Positions 12,131 to 23,280 are shown, numbered from the stretch's first letter. The stretch is DNA of 64,000 nt from Gnetum montanum (GCA_015680685.1 MNCI01033354.1:476062-540061); one strand, 5' to 3'. Program-made: numbers and translations. The notes: generated from the letters alone by a model not told the origin.

Positions 12131-12611
12131 AGGATCAAAATCCACTTTCAATTCTTGAACATTAAAAGTATTGTGCTAATCCATAAAAACTTTAAGATCC
12201 AAGGATTTCTCAACCACTTTAGAATTGGCCACTTTGACAAGCAAAAAAGATTTGGAAAAATAATGACCATGCAAAACATTAATTTGTTAGTGTTCAAGGT
12301 TAACCTAAATCAACAACGTAAAACTCTTATTTGGGTGAATAAATATAATAATCTACAAAAGTATATAGCAAAAAGTGATATATTTTAATAGAGATTTACA
12401 TAAATCATGAAGTAAAACAAAATCAAAAGCTTCAAATTTCTTTATAGTCTTTGAGAGACATTAGTATTCTCCATCTTCAAATCATTCCTCATTGAAGCAA
12501 CTATTACAAGGAGCCAACAACTCTCTTGTCCTACACTTTGTAATACTATTAAATTATGGAAATTAGAGGATTTAGAATAAAAAGTATTCACTAATTTAGA
12601 GGGCTTAATAA

Positions 12612-12728
12612 TGAGGTATTAGCCTAATGGTAAGATTGAATTTGAAATCTCCAAGTCATGAGTTTCATTCTAGTTAAAACATTACCTTTATATGAAATTA
12701 TACCCAACCTTCACTTTGATTCTTTTTT
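12612..12728 (+). repeat. tRNA-derived SINE-like relic
   Basis: An A-box-like TAGCCTAATGG (12620-12630) matches the Pol III consensus TRGYNNARYGG. About 31 bases further is a B-box-like GTTTCATTC (12662-12670), preceded by CAAGTCATGA as in many plant tRNA-derived SINEs (usual form CATGAGTTCGAATCC). A T-rich end follows near 12728. The B box has lost its central CG, so activity is unlikely. No target-site duplication was found. A decayed tRNA gene is the alternative. Confidence 0.45.
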
Positions 12729-13426
12729 CCATCCAATTAATACTTCGGAATTATCCAAAATTCCATTCCATTTGCACCCTATAAACAACGGCAACAGCCA
12801 CAAAAGTTCGTACATTTATTTCAAAAACCAAAAATCCTCGCTTCTTGGACTTGAGAAGGGAAGTAATTCGTTTTTCGGCAATTTGTTTAAACTTAGTCCG
12901 CAAGAGGGCCTATTTTTAACTTTTGTTATGTGCCAAGTTTTTGAGCAGAGCATGCTTATCTCATGTTCGACTTTGGAAATAAAATCACTTCCCTTTCCCA
13001 AAAATCCCGCGCTATGAGATACGCACCCACGTTTCTTTTTTGTTGCGGAATTTGGTTATTAGTCTGTCCGATTGCGATTTAATTTTAGAAATATAATATG
13101 TGCGAAGATCCGTTTGTTTTAGAAACAAATTCACTGCTCTGCTAGTTGCATTTTAAATGAAATCTTAAATTTGGACAAAAGGGAAATTAAGTTCGATGGT
13201 TTTAATTTTAGAGCATGTCGAATATAACTTAAAATCGTTAAAACACCCTCCGAAAAAACAAAATCCTTAAATTAGATTTCATCCAAATAGTTGGCAGCTA
13301 CCAGGCCTCTTCGTCGACAAAGGTTGGAGCTCACGCTGATATAGAATCCGTGTCTTTGTTTTAACCAACTGGTTTTGCTTTTGTTAGAACTTCTGGAGAC
13401 CCAAGCTACTTATAATATCCTTCTCG

Positions 13427-13434
13427 TATTTAAA
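13427..13434 (+). promoter_or_regulatory. Possible TATA box of the ASG1-like gene
   Basis: TATTTAAA lies about 105 bases before the predicted start codon, which would give a 5' leader of roughly 75 bases. Position and sequence fit a plant core promoter, but nothing else confirms it. Confidence 0.3.
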
Positions 13435-13538
13435 GATGATGGTGGCAATTTGTCAGATCAACCCTGCAGCAGAGCAGATTTTTAAAAACCAACAAATAAT
13501 CTGCATTGTCATCATCACTATCATCTTCCATTTTCCTA

Positions 13539-15443
13539 ATGGCTGACGCTGATGTGCAGACCGTTGTTTCAAGCCCAAAGCGATTGAAGCTCATGATGAT
13601 GGACCCAATTCATGTTTCAGAACAAAAGGCAAGTATAATACTACAATAATTAGGATCCTGAAAAGCATGCTTTCATTCTCAAATTTCAATCCAACACAGA
13701 AAAACATGATGTTCCACGCTGCGGTTGCATGAAATTTGTGGCTTCCGTTTTATAGCAATTGGATTGTTATGCCAGGGATATCATTCAATGAATACTTGTT
13801 AACCAATTATTTTAAGTTCCTGCAAATTTTTTCTTGAGTCTATACAAAAACCCACAATTAAGGTAGTTTTTCAACTTTTTATTCTCTCTTGTCATTGGGC
13901 AGAAAGAAATTGCAAAATCCAAGCAGCAGGCAGATGATAATTATTCAAGTGGAGAGGTGGAGAGTAAAGAAAAGAGACAGGGTGATGAGATTCTGGGGCT
14001 TAAGCTCACCAGAACATCTTCTCTGATGAACCTTCTTGATCAATGTGCCACATTGGACTCTAACAATGCAGGAAGCAGTTCAGAGACAATGGAAATTCCC
14101 CCCTCTAACAGCAAGTATACTGCCCATGTTCCTGGTCAGCATGCTAGCCTTGCAAAATTGCCATCAGATTCATCTCCACACTCAAGATCCAGTGACAATT
14201 CCAACCAAGACAAGGATAAGAGGAAGGCCACCAACTTCTCTGCAATTCTCATCAAGATAGGAACATGGGAGGTGAGCTTAAAAAAGCTTTCATTCCATAT
14301 ACATCAAGAGAAAGGATTGTAATATGTTTTGTTTCATTCAATCCATTTAATTATTTATTTATGCTCGTGTTGTGGTTGGGCAGAGAAGTGCACAGTATGA
14401 AGGGGAATTGACTGTGAAATCCTACTTTGCCAAGAAGAAACTTGTATGGGAGGTCCTTGAAGGAGGTCTCAAAAGCAAGATTGAGGTTCAGTGGTCTGAT
14501 ATCACTGCAATCAGAGCGAGCTGCCCAAGACATGGCCCTAGCACACTGGAGATTCAGGTACCTCAATCCGTTGATGGAACTTTGTCTGCTGCTACTTCAT
14601 ACATTACTAGATGTTAGAAATCCATGAAAATTGGAGTAGCCGTGAGGAATTTCATTTGTCATAACTTATAATATATTTGGACAATGGGCAGATCTCTAAA
14701 CCTCCGTTGTTCTATAAGGAGTCAAACCCACAGCCGAGAAAACACACTCTGTGGCAGGCTAGCTCTGATTTCACCGACAACCAGGCCACGATTAGCCGGT
14801 AGAATCCCAAACCCCAACATCCCCTGTTATAATTCTTTGCAGGATTTGAAAAAGCTTCCCATTGTACGTTCTACAATGACAATTTTCATTACTACCCAAA
14901 CAAAAAAACAAAAATCCAAAACTGATATCCCTGTTTCTTGTTATTTACAGACGGCATCTCCTGAAATTCTCACAAGGGGTGCTAGACAAGCATTACGAGA
15001 AGCTAATCCAGGCAGATCCACGTTTGTACGCATTGAGCAAGAAGCCATTCATAAGCGGAGACAGACCATTTTTTGATAAATCAAAGTACAGATCAGGAAC
15101 AGATAACAGCAGCAGCATATGGCGGTTACCAGACTACATGTCTCGTGGGCTCAACCCTTGTAACCGTGGCAATCTCACAGATTATTCTTGCAACTTGTCA
15201 GGATTATCAGTGCAGACAATGGTGCCTGTATTCGACCATTTCAATCCAGAGGAAAAGCTCAACTCCAATGCGGATGCTTTTTTCTCCAGCAGGACCAATG
15301 CCAAAACTACTGTCACGGCTTCATGGACTCCAACCTCAGACAACATCCAGGAAATTGCGGAGTATCTGCTTAGCGACACTTCCCTTGCCATGTTAAATGT
15401 GAATACAAATGTAGCATGCCCTCCACAAAAACACATATTTTGA
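13539..15443 (+). CDS. ASG1: ASG1-like plant protein, five exons, about 410 residues
   Basis: Host gene, homologous by recognition to Arabidopsis ASG1 (At2g24100, altered seed germination 1) and its relative At4g30780. The molecular function is unresolved; the family has been linked to seed germination and salt or osmotic responses (from memory). Exons: 13539-13628, 13903-14271, 14384-14557, 14692-14798, 14951-15443. Phases agree throughout and the sum is 1233 bases including TGA. The first ATG gives MADADVQTVVSSPKRLKL, where PKRLKL could be a nuclear signal. LGLKLTRTSSLMNLLD is near residue 65. The conserved core starts with exon 3 (SAQYEGELTVKSYFAKKKL) and runs through NPQPRKHTLWQASSDF in exon 4 to DKHYEKLIQADPRLYALS in exon 5. 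I recall this core being grouped as a PH-like TRF2/HOY1 domain. Intron 1 uses a GC donor. The C-terminus is less certain: the last 20-odd residues do not resemble the family. The gene lies in a small island between two retrotransposon clusters and no frame damage is seen. Confidence 0.85.
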
Positions 15444-15887
15444 ATAGTGCAAAGAAGTCGGTTGATCCGATCAATCCATCTTTTAATTAGAAATTCATTT
15501 ACTGTCAGTCAGGAGGGTGCAGCATTAGAGATTGGAAAATGTCCATACAGGAATATAGGTGAAGTCACAATCATGGATAGCCTTGGGAAAGTATTGGTGC
15601 CGGTTCTCAGGATTAGTCTGTACATGGTCTTGACCATAATTAAGAAGAGACCGTAAATTACCATAATATCATCGGATGCCCTGCTGTTAATTCCTTGGTT
15701 TTCCCCGTCACTTCGGACAAGAGAGTAATAGACCAGTTAAATTGCTGAAATTATGCCCATAAATTTATAGTAATGCTTTAATATTACAAGTAGGGAGAGG
15801 ATTATGATGGGCGAATAGATTTGATGTGGACAGTTTGGACCAGGCGGAAGCAAGCATTTTTGGCAATAATATTAATTCATTTTTCTT
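15444..15887. other. 3' flank of the ASG1-like gene
   Basis: Presumed 3' untranslated region and spacer. A 69-codon open frame at 15447-15656 follows the stop but has no known motif. It could be an alternative last-exon sequence, but it is more likely untranslated. Retrotransposon sequence starts about 450 bp after the stop codon. Confidence 0.4.
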
Positions 15888-15963
15888 ATCATGGATTATT
15901 CATTCTTTAATACCATGTTTCATTCATTCTTTAATATCATGGATTATTCATTCTTTAATACCA
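15888..15963 (+). repeat. Short tandem repeat, about three copies
   Basis: ATTCATTCTTTAATA with ATCATGGATT or CATGTTT spacers repeats three times. It lies at the start of the left LTR-like copy of element G; the right copy near 31409 has the motif only once, so the expansion is local. Confidence 0.85.
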
Positions 15964-16165
15964 TTGCTTATTAATTAAGGCGAGGACCTTTGTAGAAAGA
16001 GTATTCAGCATACTTTGTATATCAATCTACATTTGTTGCGGAAATTAAGTTGAAGTCTCTATTTTATTTTTTGTCCCTACCATTTGGTCTCCAACTACTT
16101 CATAAGCGGGTGCCTTGTTGAGACTTTGCATCATCAAAAAATGGTTATGAGTGGTGAACTCTAGT
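15918..16165 (+). repeat. Left terminal repeat remnant of element G
   Basis: Direct repeat of 31409-31735. Shared words include CCTTTGTAGAAAGAG, GAAATTAAGTTG and TACTTCATAA. About 100 bp present in the right copy are missing here. Together the two copies bracket Ty3/gypsy pol fragments, so they are probably the LTRs of one old element. Exact ends are not visible. Confidence 0.55.
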
Positions 16166-16224
16166 AGTATGCATTCAAGTGGATTGTAGTAGCATACCAT
16201 AGCTTCTAGCAATTTAAAAAAAGT

Positions 16225-17295
16225 TTGGTGAATGCACTTGTTCTTTTATTTGAAAACTTCAATAAGGTGTTCCAAGTGGAATGTAATGTAAGTGGAAAAG
16301 CTATTGGAGGAGTTAGGCTTATGCCATACTTTAGTGAGAAGCTCAATGATTCCAAAAGTAAGTATTCTACTTATAAAAAGGAATTTTATGTCATCTTGCA
16401 AGCATTAGGACATTGGAGGCATAACCTGCTTCCAAAAGAATTTGTGTTGTTTATGGATCACAAGGCTTTGTAATTCATTCAACGATAATCTAAGTGCCAA
16501 GTATGTTAAGTGGGTTGAACAATTGTAGGAATACAATTTCATGATGAAGCACAAGTAAGGTTCCCAGAACAAGGTTGTTAATACCTTTAGTAGAAGAGCT
16601 TTTCTCATACATACATTTTTCAATAGAGGAGTTAAAGGCAAAAAACTTAAATTATAATGAAGATCCAGCTTTGAAGTTTGGAAGAGAGTTCAAGAAGGAC
16701 CACAACAGTCTCATGATGATTACTAGGTTTTCATTCATTTGCTATATAAAAATCAAAAATTTTGTATACCACAAAACAATCTTCATGAAAAGTTAATATA
16801 CAAGGCACACAACAATGGACTTTCAGCTCACATTGGCAAAAAGAAAAGCATAGAAAGGCTATAAAGATATTTTTATTAGTCATGGATGAGGGTGTAGATA
16901 AAAAAGTATGTTAAAGGCTGCTCCATATGCTAGCATGCTAAAGAGACAATCACCAATGCTAGTTTGTATAAGCCATTGCTAGTTCAAGAACATCCATGGT
17001 AAGATACATGTATCGATTTTGTTTCTAGTATTCCACAAAGATAAAGAGAAATGATTGTATTTTGATGGTCATAGATAGATTTTTGAAAATGACTAATTTT
17101 TTTCCTAAGATAGAATTCATGATAGCAAAAAGTAGCAAATTTATTCTTCTATAAGATTGTGAAGCTACATGGCATCCCACAAAGCATCATAAGTGATTAG
17201 GATGTTAAGTTTGTAAGTTCATTTTGGAAAACTTTGTGAAAGTATCTTGGCTACATATTACAATTTAGTCTTTCCTATCATCCTTAAATACATGG
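16225..17295 (+). pseudogene. Ty3/gypsy pol of element G, left part: RNase H and integrase start
   Basis: RNase H domain at 16225-16473 contains YFSEKLNDSKSKYSTYKKEF and HWRHNLLPKEFVLFMDHKAL, matching plant chromovirus-type pol. Decayed linker and integrase zinc-region sequence follow, then integrase core words (LMVIDRFLKM near 17063, LHGIP and SDxDVKF near 17170-17210) and the approach to a YHPQTDG-like motif. Many stops and frame changes. The frame breaks at 17295, where element A is inserted, and resumes at 30521. Confidence 0.75.
17291..17295. repeat. Target-site duplication of element A, left copy (CATGG)
   Basis: CATGG directly outside the left LTR. The same five bases follow the right LTR at 30521-30525. 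Confidence 0.95.
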
Positions 17296-18218
17296 TGATG
17301 AGCAGCTAGGTATCCCTATGCCCAACCATATGAATCACGAGCGTTCACGCACGACTCGGTCGAGATCCGCAGACTGTAAGCACTTAACATACACCAAACT
17401 TCTAACCAGTGAAACCTTGTGTTAGAACGGTCGTTGTCATCCTAATCTCACTTGTGAGGTTCTATTACGATGGTTAAGTGAGACTAAGGCTAATGATTTT
17501 TATATCTTTTTAGTTATATTTTTGGCAACTAATTGTGGTATTGAAAGTAAGGGATAAACTATTATCTAATGTCTAATTATCCTAGTTTATGTTCTAACTA
17601 CTCCTAGCATAAGTATCTGGTCCCATCTTCTGAGCACGTCCTAAGCATTTCCTAACACTACTGGGTTACCAGACGTTAAGCGTCACTGGGCTTACCAAGT
17701 GTTCGAATTATGTTCGAGATGGTCATACTTATGTCTTTAACGAACTACAAATGGACAATAACGATTGCAATTATAATAATAAAAACATAAATAATCAACA
17801 AGTAACTAGTAAAGCATCAACAAGTAATTAATAAACCATAAACATGTTAAACTATTAAATGCATGAAATAACTAAGTCCAAATGCTGCAAGGATAGCATG
17901 AACAGTTCGTCTTTATTGCCGTCACACCAATGGGCTCAGATACATCAATGCTTGAATAAAGATCCGATCGCTTTTCATACACCTGTTGTGGGCACTTGGA
18001 AAATATTCTATCTCTTGCGGGAGCAAACTACAAGAGTTTCGCTACAACTACTCAAAAGATGCCTAAATGAGGTAGAAGGCCCTCATATTTAGAGATCCGG
18101 GAAAGGGGGCTGCGTAAATGGGGCCACATCGACATAGGGTGGCTACGTCGACGGGCCCACGTTGACGCGGCCCCGTATACGTGGCCTAGTCGATGCATTG
18201 ACTTTTGACACTTCATCA
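17296..18218 (-). repeat. 3' LTR of element A
   Basis: 923 bp, same length as its partner at 29598-30520. Differences between the two are mostly C/T and G/A. U3, read on the minus strand, has a palindrome-rich block (18141-18186: GTCGAC, GGGCCC, GTATAC) before a decayed TATA region (CTAAATATGAG, near 18086). Confidence 0.93.
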
Positions 18219-18232
18219 TACCCCCACGACTA
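18219..18232 (-). promoter_or_regulatory. Polypurine tract of element A
   Basis: Minus strand TAGTCGTGGGGGTA directly before the 3' LTR. This is where plus-strand DNA synthesis would be primed. The same motif precedes the 3' LTRs of elements B and H. Confidence 0.85.
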
Positions 18233-18616
18233 AGCAAAAACTCATCCTCGAGTTACTTTACAATTTGGAAGGTATGGATTCTTAGTTACAACACACGTAA
18301 CTTAAACACATAAATGACACAACATGACTTTACCAAGTGCCCGAGTTATAGAGGAGGACAAATTACAAAAATGGTGGTGTTGAGAGACAAAATTGAACAC
18401 CTCGCTAGTCCTCTGCAGTGTAAGATGATGTACAAAATCGCTGGAGGAGATCACACTGCCCCTAGGGGTGGTGGTTCTGATGGATCTTCTCCAACCTTTG
18501 GCCCATGCGTTGGTGGCAACACGGGTGTCAGTAGCCCTGTGGCAGCTGCAACTTCTATAGACAGCCGGAAAGCCTCTAAGAGAGCCCTCATTTTTCTTCT
18601 TTGCTTCTACGGTCGT

Positions 18617-21283
18617 TCACGGTCTAGGTAGCTTCTCCAATGTGTGCTGGAACTGGAATTTCCCAAGGGCAAGGCAGCATTGGAATGAGTTCTTTCAAAT
18701 TGAAAAACCAAGCTGTAACTGTTTGCATTCAATATCAAACACTCAGATTGATGCTTGTAGTTGCTGGTAGTCACTCATTCTTCGGGCTAGGTCCTCCGCA
18801 ATGGTACGTTAGCCTTCAAAGCTTGTACGGAGGACCTCGAGTTCCGCACTTGCTGTTGCCAGCTTCTGTTTTGTTGCCTTGTGCGCTTGGAACTCACCAT
18901 CGTATAGGAAATATGAGGTGGCCACTTGTTTTTCTAACTCTGACCATGGTCTCCCGGCTGTGAGCATGGCCAGGTTTGCATACCAAAGGTTGGCTAACTC
19001 CATGTATTCTATCATTTCTTCAATTTGCAGCTCCTGTAGGTGGATTTCTGCTTTATTGTAGGCATTCAATCCATCGAAGATGGATGGCCATACATTGCCT
19101 CCTTCTCGGAGTTGCTGGAGTGCTTGGTTCATCTGGGCTTTAGTGACTTGAATGTGTTTCTCATTTACCTCCTTCTGCAATCCCTCTTGGTCCCTGTAAT
19201 GATTTTTAACTCTTTCAAACTTTAGGGCCTTGTTCTTCCAAGCGACAATTTCGATTGCAAACTTCTGTCGTAATGTCCGAACCTCCTCCATTGACAAATT
19301 CTGATTCTTGGTAGCCAACCTTCTCATATCTGCGTTCACCCTAGCTAGCTCCTCCTACTGTTGATGGATAAAATCTTTCATGTGCACATTCTCTGCACCA
19401 ACATGGCACATGTGATGAACTTCTGCAGTTAGCTGCATGTTCTCTTGGCGAACCTCTGCCAAGTCCTTCTCTAAGTGATATGCTTAGGTGTCTGCTATGG
19501 ACATGTCTAGGATCACTATCTCCCTTTCATCCTCAAAAACCTGAAGTTTAAGTTGAAGTTGTTAAAAAGCTTCATCTCTGGTGATTTCGCGGTCGAGGAT
19601 GGCTGGATCAGCAAGCTGGGCTCTTAATTGGGCAACCTTCGTTGCCAAGCGCTGGCAAGAAGCTTGAGCAACTTCGAGTTGCCCCTCCAAAACAAGGCTC
19701 TTGCCCCTTGCCGATAACAGCTCTAACTAGGTTGCAGTGATGTTGTCCAGAAGGTCGAAGACATCCGAAAGCGGTTGCCTAGTTCCTACCAGTTGGTCCA
19801 ACATTTCTTCATGTTGGGTTGCATCCATCTTGCTATGTGAAGTTCTGGCAGACACCTGTACATCTTGTAGTCCATGGATGTTTGGTACAGGTGTTGCCGG
19901 TGCATTAAGAGTGGTAGCAATGGTATCAGCAACCACTTCGGCCGCAACTTCTTATCCCTGGTGCTGCATCACTAGGACCATCGCCCCCTCACCATCCTCC
20001 AAGCGTACCGAGAAAGTAACAGCATTCCCTGAGATTTCAGGGAATAACTGCTGGGTTGTAGTTGATACATCTCAGATGCTTGGATTTGTTCTGGTTGGAA
20101 TGGGTGCTCGGGCGATGAAAAACATCGGCCATGCCCTTTCAAGAAAGCTAACTAATTGTGCCACTTAGTCCAGGTGGCTCATGGTAGGGCGATAGACCGA
20201 AGGATCATTTCCTCCACTAGTCCTACCAGATAGCTCTCGTTAACTCAAAAGCATTTCCCAGATCTCGCTGATGTATGTTGCTATTGTTTGCACTGGTGGT
20301 GGAGGTGGTTGCTGCTCTTCCTCTATCTGCATGGCGGCAGGCGTTTTGTCTTTCATCATTTCTCGCCACGAGGCAGTTGGGGCACGCCGGATGATGTCAT
20401 TAGAATACCATGCTATCTCTGCCCATTTGCAAAACTTTCGGATTAGGCAGGGAAAGGGGAGAGCTCATCTTCCACGTTCATTCTCTGTGAACCTTTTTTC
20501 AATCTCCAAAAATAATAGCTGTGGAAGACTCATGGGAAATTTCCCACTCAAGGTGGCACACGCACAAGCGGAGAAGGTAGTGATTTTTCTTGATCTTACT
20601 GTTGGATTCAGATGGTAAGATGCTATCTTTGAATAGACTCTCTCTGCCATGGTCAAGGAGCCGAATTCCTTGTGCTCTACCTCGTAGCATCGTTTGATCC
20701 ATTGCACCTTTACCTCTAGATCGGCCTGTTTAGGAATTTCCACCACATCTACCCCAGTTTCGGGCAACCCCAGAGCTTGTGCTATTGCTTCCAAAGAGTA
20801 AGAGACATATATGTCCTTGATTCTTACTCTTGACCTTGGTTGCCGATTCATCCAAAAGAGATATGTTTCTCCTAAGTACCACTTACCACTGGTTGTGATG
20901 ATTGGACACATCGGAGAGTTCTGCAATTGAAGTCTCACATCTTCTGGAGCATGCTCGAGGAATGGTCCAAAATTCAACTCTTGGAGGACCGTCCGGTGCA
21001 CCTTGCGTGGTGTGATAGCATCAAGGAAGGCTTGGGTCAAGGTGACCTCAAGTCGTGGTGCTATCCCAGGCGTCTCATCCCCTAGCGATTGCACATCAGG
21101 AATTTCCTCTTCGGGAATCTAGTGGACAGATTCCACGTCAGGTCGTTCGCGGAAGGGCCCAGTTGCATGGGAGTCCTCTACATACTCTGGTGGTTTCATT
21201 TCATGTCCCCTTCTCGTATGTGGGTGCTTGTCCCTCGATTGTGATGGTCCTTCATCCCTTGGGTGCCTCTGTTTGGGTGCCAT
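18617..21283 (-). pseudogene. Extra ORF of element A (downstream of pol), coiled-coil protein
   Basis: Occupies the position of the env-like gene of Athila elements. Start chosen at the ATG at 21283 (MAPKQRHPRD), just after a TTATTTTCAG acceptor and aligned with MALKRGQQ in element B. The N-terminal half (to about 20465) has a globular-looking region with WYLGETYLFW and IKDIYVSYSLEAIAQALGLP. After a frameshift near 20480 comes a Pro-rich piece (QQPPPPPVQ). The C-terminal half (19936-18809 and on) is long, helical and rich in Glu, Lys, Gln and Leu, probably coiled coil. No membrane segment or signal peptide is evident, so an envelope role is not supported. Stops include TAG at about 21121. Length would be near 890 codons. 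Function unknown. Confidence 0.7.
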
Positions 21284-21482
21284 CTGAAAATAAGCATAAC
21301 CGTCCGTTAGACCATTCAAAACTAGCCTAAAATGGTCTATATATACCTTCTCAGTTTGACCAAGTTATGTTAATGGCACAGGCACACCGTTAAGTCTCCT
21401 GAAGTGTTTTAATTTAGGGGTTAGGGCCAAAGGTTTTGTAATTAAAAATTAATTAATTAATTAATTAATTACACAAGGGCAC

Positions 21483-21497
21483 CACCCCCCATGACTA
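21483..21497 (-). promoter_or_regulatory. Internal polypurine-tract-like motif in element A
   Basis: Minus strand TAGTCATGGGGGGTG, nearly the same as the true polypurine tract at 18219-18232 but about 3.2 kb upstream of it, between the U3-like module and the extra ORF. An (AATT)n microsatellite (21445-21472) adjoins it. Confidence 0.6.
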
Positions 21498-21647
21498 AGT
21501 GCATATCTCCGGTTGCGTAAAAAGGGCAAGGACAGGTTGATGCGGACACGCGATGGAATGTAGGTGCGGTGGGAAGGGTTAGGTAGAAAAAATGGTAAAA
21601 ATTACCCTCAATTTGGACTCCAAATGATGAAAAAATGTAAAGTGCAG

Positions 21648-21715
21648 CGGGGTATATATAGGGGTTGGGTGCTACGTCGACGAGGCCGCGTATACGCAGC
21701 ACTGTTCACCTATAG
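21648..21715 (-). promoter_or_regulatory. U3-like internal promoter candidate ahead of the extra ORF
   Basis: The plus strand has GCTACGTCGACG (21671-21682) and GGCCGCGTATACGCAGC (21684-21700), corresponding to GGCTACGTCGACG and the GTATAC palindrome of the LTR U3 at 18141-18186. A TATA box CTATATATACC on the minus strand follows at about 21651-21661. Order and spacing are those of the LTR promoter. It would direct transcription towards the extra ORF, whose start lies about 370 bp downstream. Confidence 0.6.
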
Positions 21716-23079
21716 ACCAACGTTGACCAACCCAGAAAATACCTGAAATGAAAAATTTGAAAAGCCAAATTGAGGCAATTGAAGCTTAGAAAAGGCCCGA
21801 TCATGGCTGAAGATAAGAGGAAGGGAATGAAGTGCAAAAAAGAGACAAAATTGGAGAATAGGAGTCAAAAAGAACTCAAGAGAGGATGAAATCAAACGAT
21901 GGGACACTGAAAACAATCAACCAAGAAATCCAAAGGATTGGAGGCTTAACAGGCAAAACCTGGAATAGGTAGGTGGGTTCTCCCCATAGCAGGAAACAGC
22001 CGTATAGCCCCTGCATACCCTCAACACCAGGGTCCGTGGGCCTGAGTGCCAATAATAGGTGGCACTAGTGAAGACTCCAAACTAAGAGAACCTGCCAAGG
22101 CATGGGAGACTGAAAGAAAACACGACGAACACACAACACATAAAAAGGGCATTGAGGTGAGTACGGAGAGAAGTGGGAATGGAAGGAGAGGAGAGAATGG
22201 AAATTCCGAATGTCGATCACATGAAACCTCGTGTGCAAGCATGGTTAAGTGACCTGGTAGAACCTTTCCTGAGATTAGACCCAAAACCATTCGCAAACAG
22301 TGACCTCGCAGCGATAGACGAAGTCCCAACCATCCCCAAGGAAACAAGAATGACCCCACAGAAAACAACCACTCCAGGAAACCTGAGAAGAGGGAAGTGA
22401 AATGGGACAAAGTTAGAGGGGACCAAGGAAGTCCCATAACAAGTACGTGTGGCCTGTGAGAGGTGGTCTAAGGGGTGTGCTTTGAATTCTCACTGCGATA
22501 TGTGTTTTTTTTTCTTTTGTGCAGGGGAACCACACCATGCGAAGACCCATGTGTGTGTGCATGCATCCGACCAAGGTGTGTGCTTTGAATCCTCAGATTA
22601 TTCTTTTGTTTTTGTTTGTTTTTTGCTTTCTTGTTTCTTTTTTTTTTGAAATTTTTTTTCAATGAGGACCACACCATGCAAGGTCAAACTACCCAAAAAA
22701 TTTCGTGGAGAGAGACTTGGAGTGGTAGGAAATCCGTAAGGACACACCAGCAACCCAGGGAACAGAACAGAACAACGAATAAAGCATTCCCTTTGAAGTC
22801 ACGCCCGATTCAAACCAGTGGGTCATCCCTCAGTCGAGGAACTACACAAGTCACACATTCATTAAAATGCTAGTTAAGTGAAGGGGTGGCATGTTGGCGA
22901 CAAAAGGAAAACCATGGAATGGTGAATGGGTGGATGTCATGGACTCACTACTGAGTTTATAAGGTGGAAAATATGCAAAATCCAAGGACAACCATGCAAA
23001 GGCGGGAACCAGATAACTAGGAAGACGATTACAGTACCCATCGTAACGAAAATTGACTGTGCCAAACCATATGACAATG

Positions 23080-23245
23080 ACAAAAAGTAAACAAAAAATA
23101 AACATGAAAAATGAAAAATAAAAAAATTGTGAAACAAAAATTTGTAAAAAAAAAGTGGAAAACAAAAACTAGAAAACAAAGAAAAAACAAAAATAAAAAA
23201 AAAGGAAAACAAAAAAGTGTAAAACAAAAAATGATAAAATGGTGA
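23080..23245 (-). repeat. T-rich tandem repeat in element A
   Basis: On the minus strand, irregular repeats of TTTTTGTTTTACAC-like units. The counterpart in element B is at 55080-55270. The open frames here (long runs of Phe) are composition artefacts. Confidence 0.8.
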
Positions 23246-23280
23246 GGGGTGCAGTGAAACGGATCAGTAGGGATGAGGGT

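Larger units (their letters stand above)
12131..13538. other. Intergenic region upstream of the ASG1-like gene
   Basis: No gene recognised. It begins at the outer end of the family H LTR, contains a SINE-like relic at 12612-12728, and ends in the presumed promoter and 5' leader of the ASG1-like gene. An open frame at 12658-13017 has no recognisable motif and is probably chance. Confidence 0.5.

Noticed and set aside
12658-13017. 119-codon open frame upstream of the ASG1-like gene
   Set aside because: No family motif, it overlaps the SINE-like relic, and the opposite strand is also open over part of it. Most likely chance.
18314-20618. Plus-strand open frames opposite the extra ORF of element A
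   Set aside because: They are shadows of the minus-strand coding region, which has protein-like composition and a relative in element B.
18617-21283. Envelope protein call for the extra ORF of element A
   Set aside because: The position fits, but no signal peptide, fusion-like or membrane segment is visible. Only a coiled-coil protein of unknown role can be supported.
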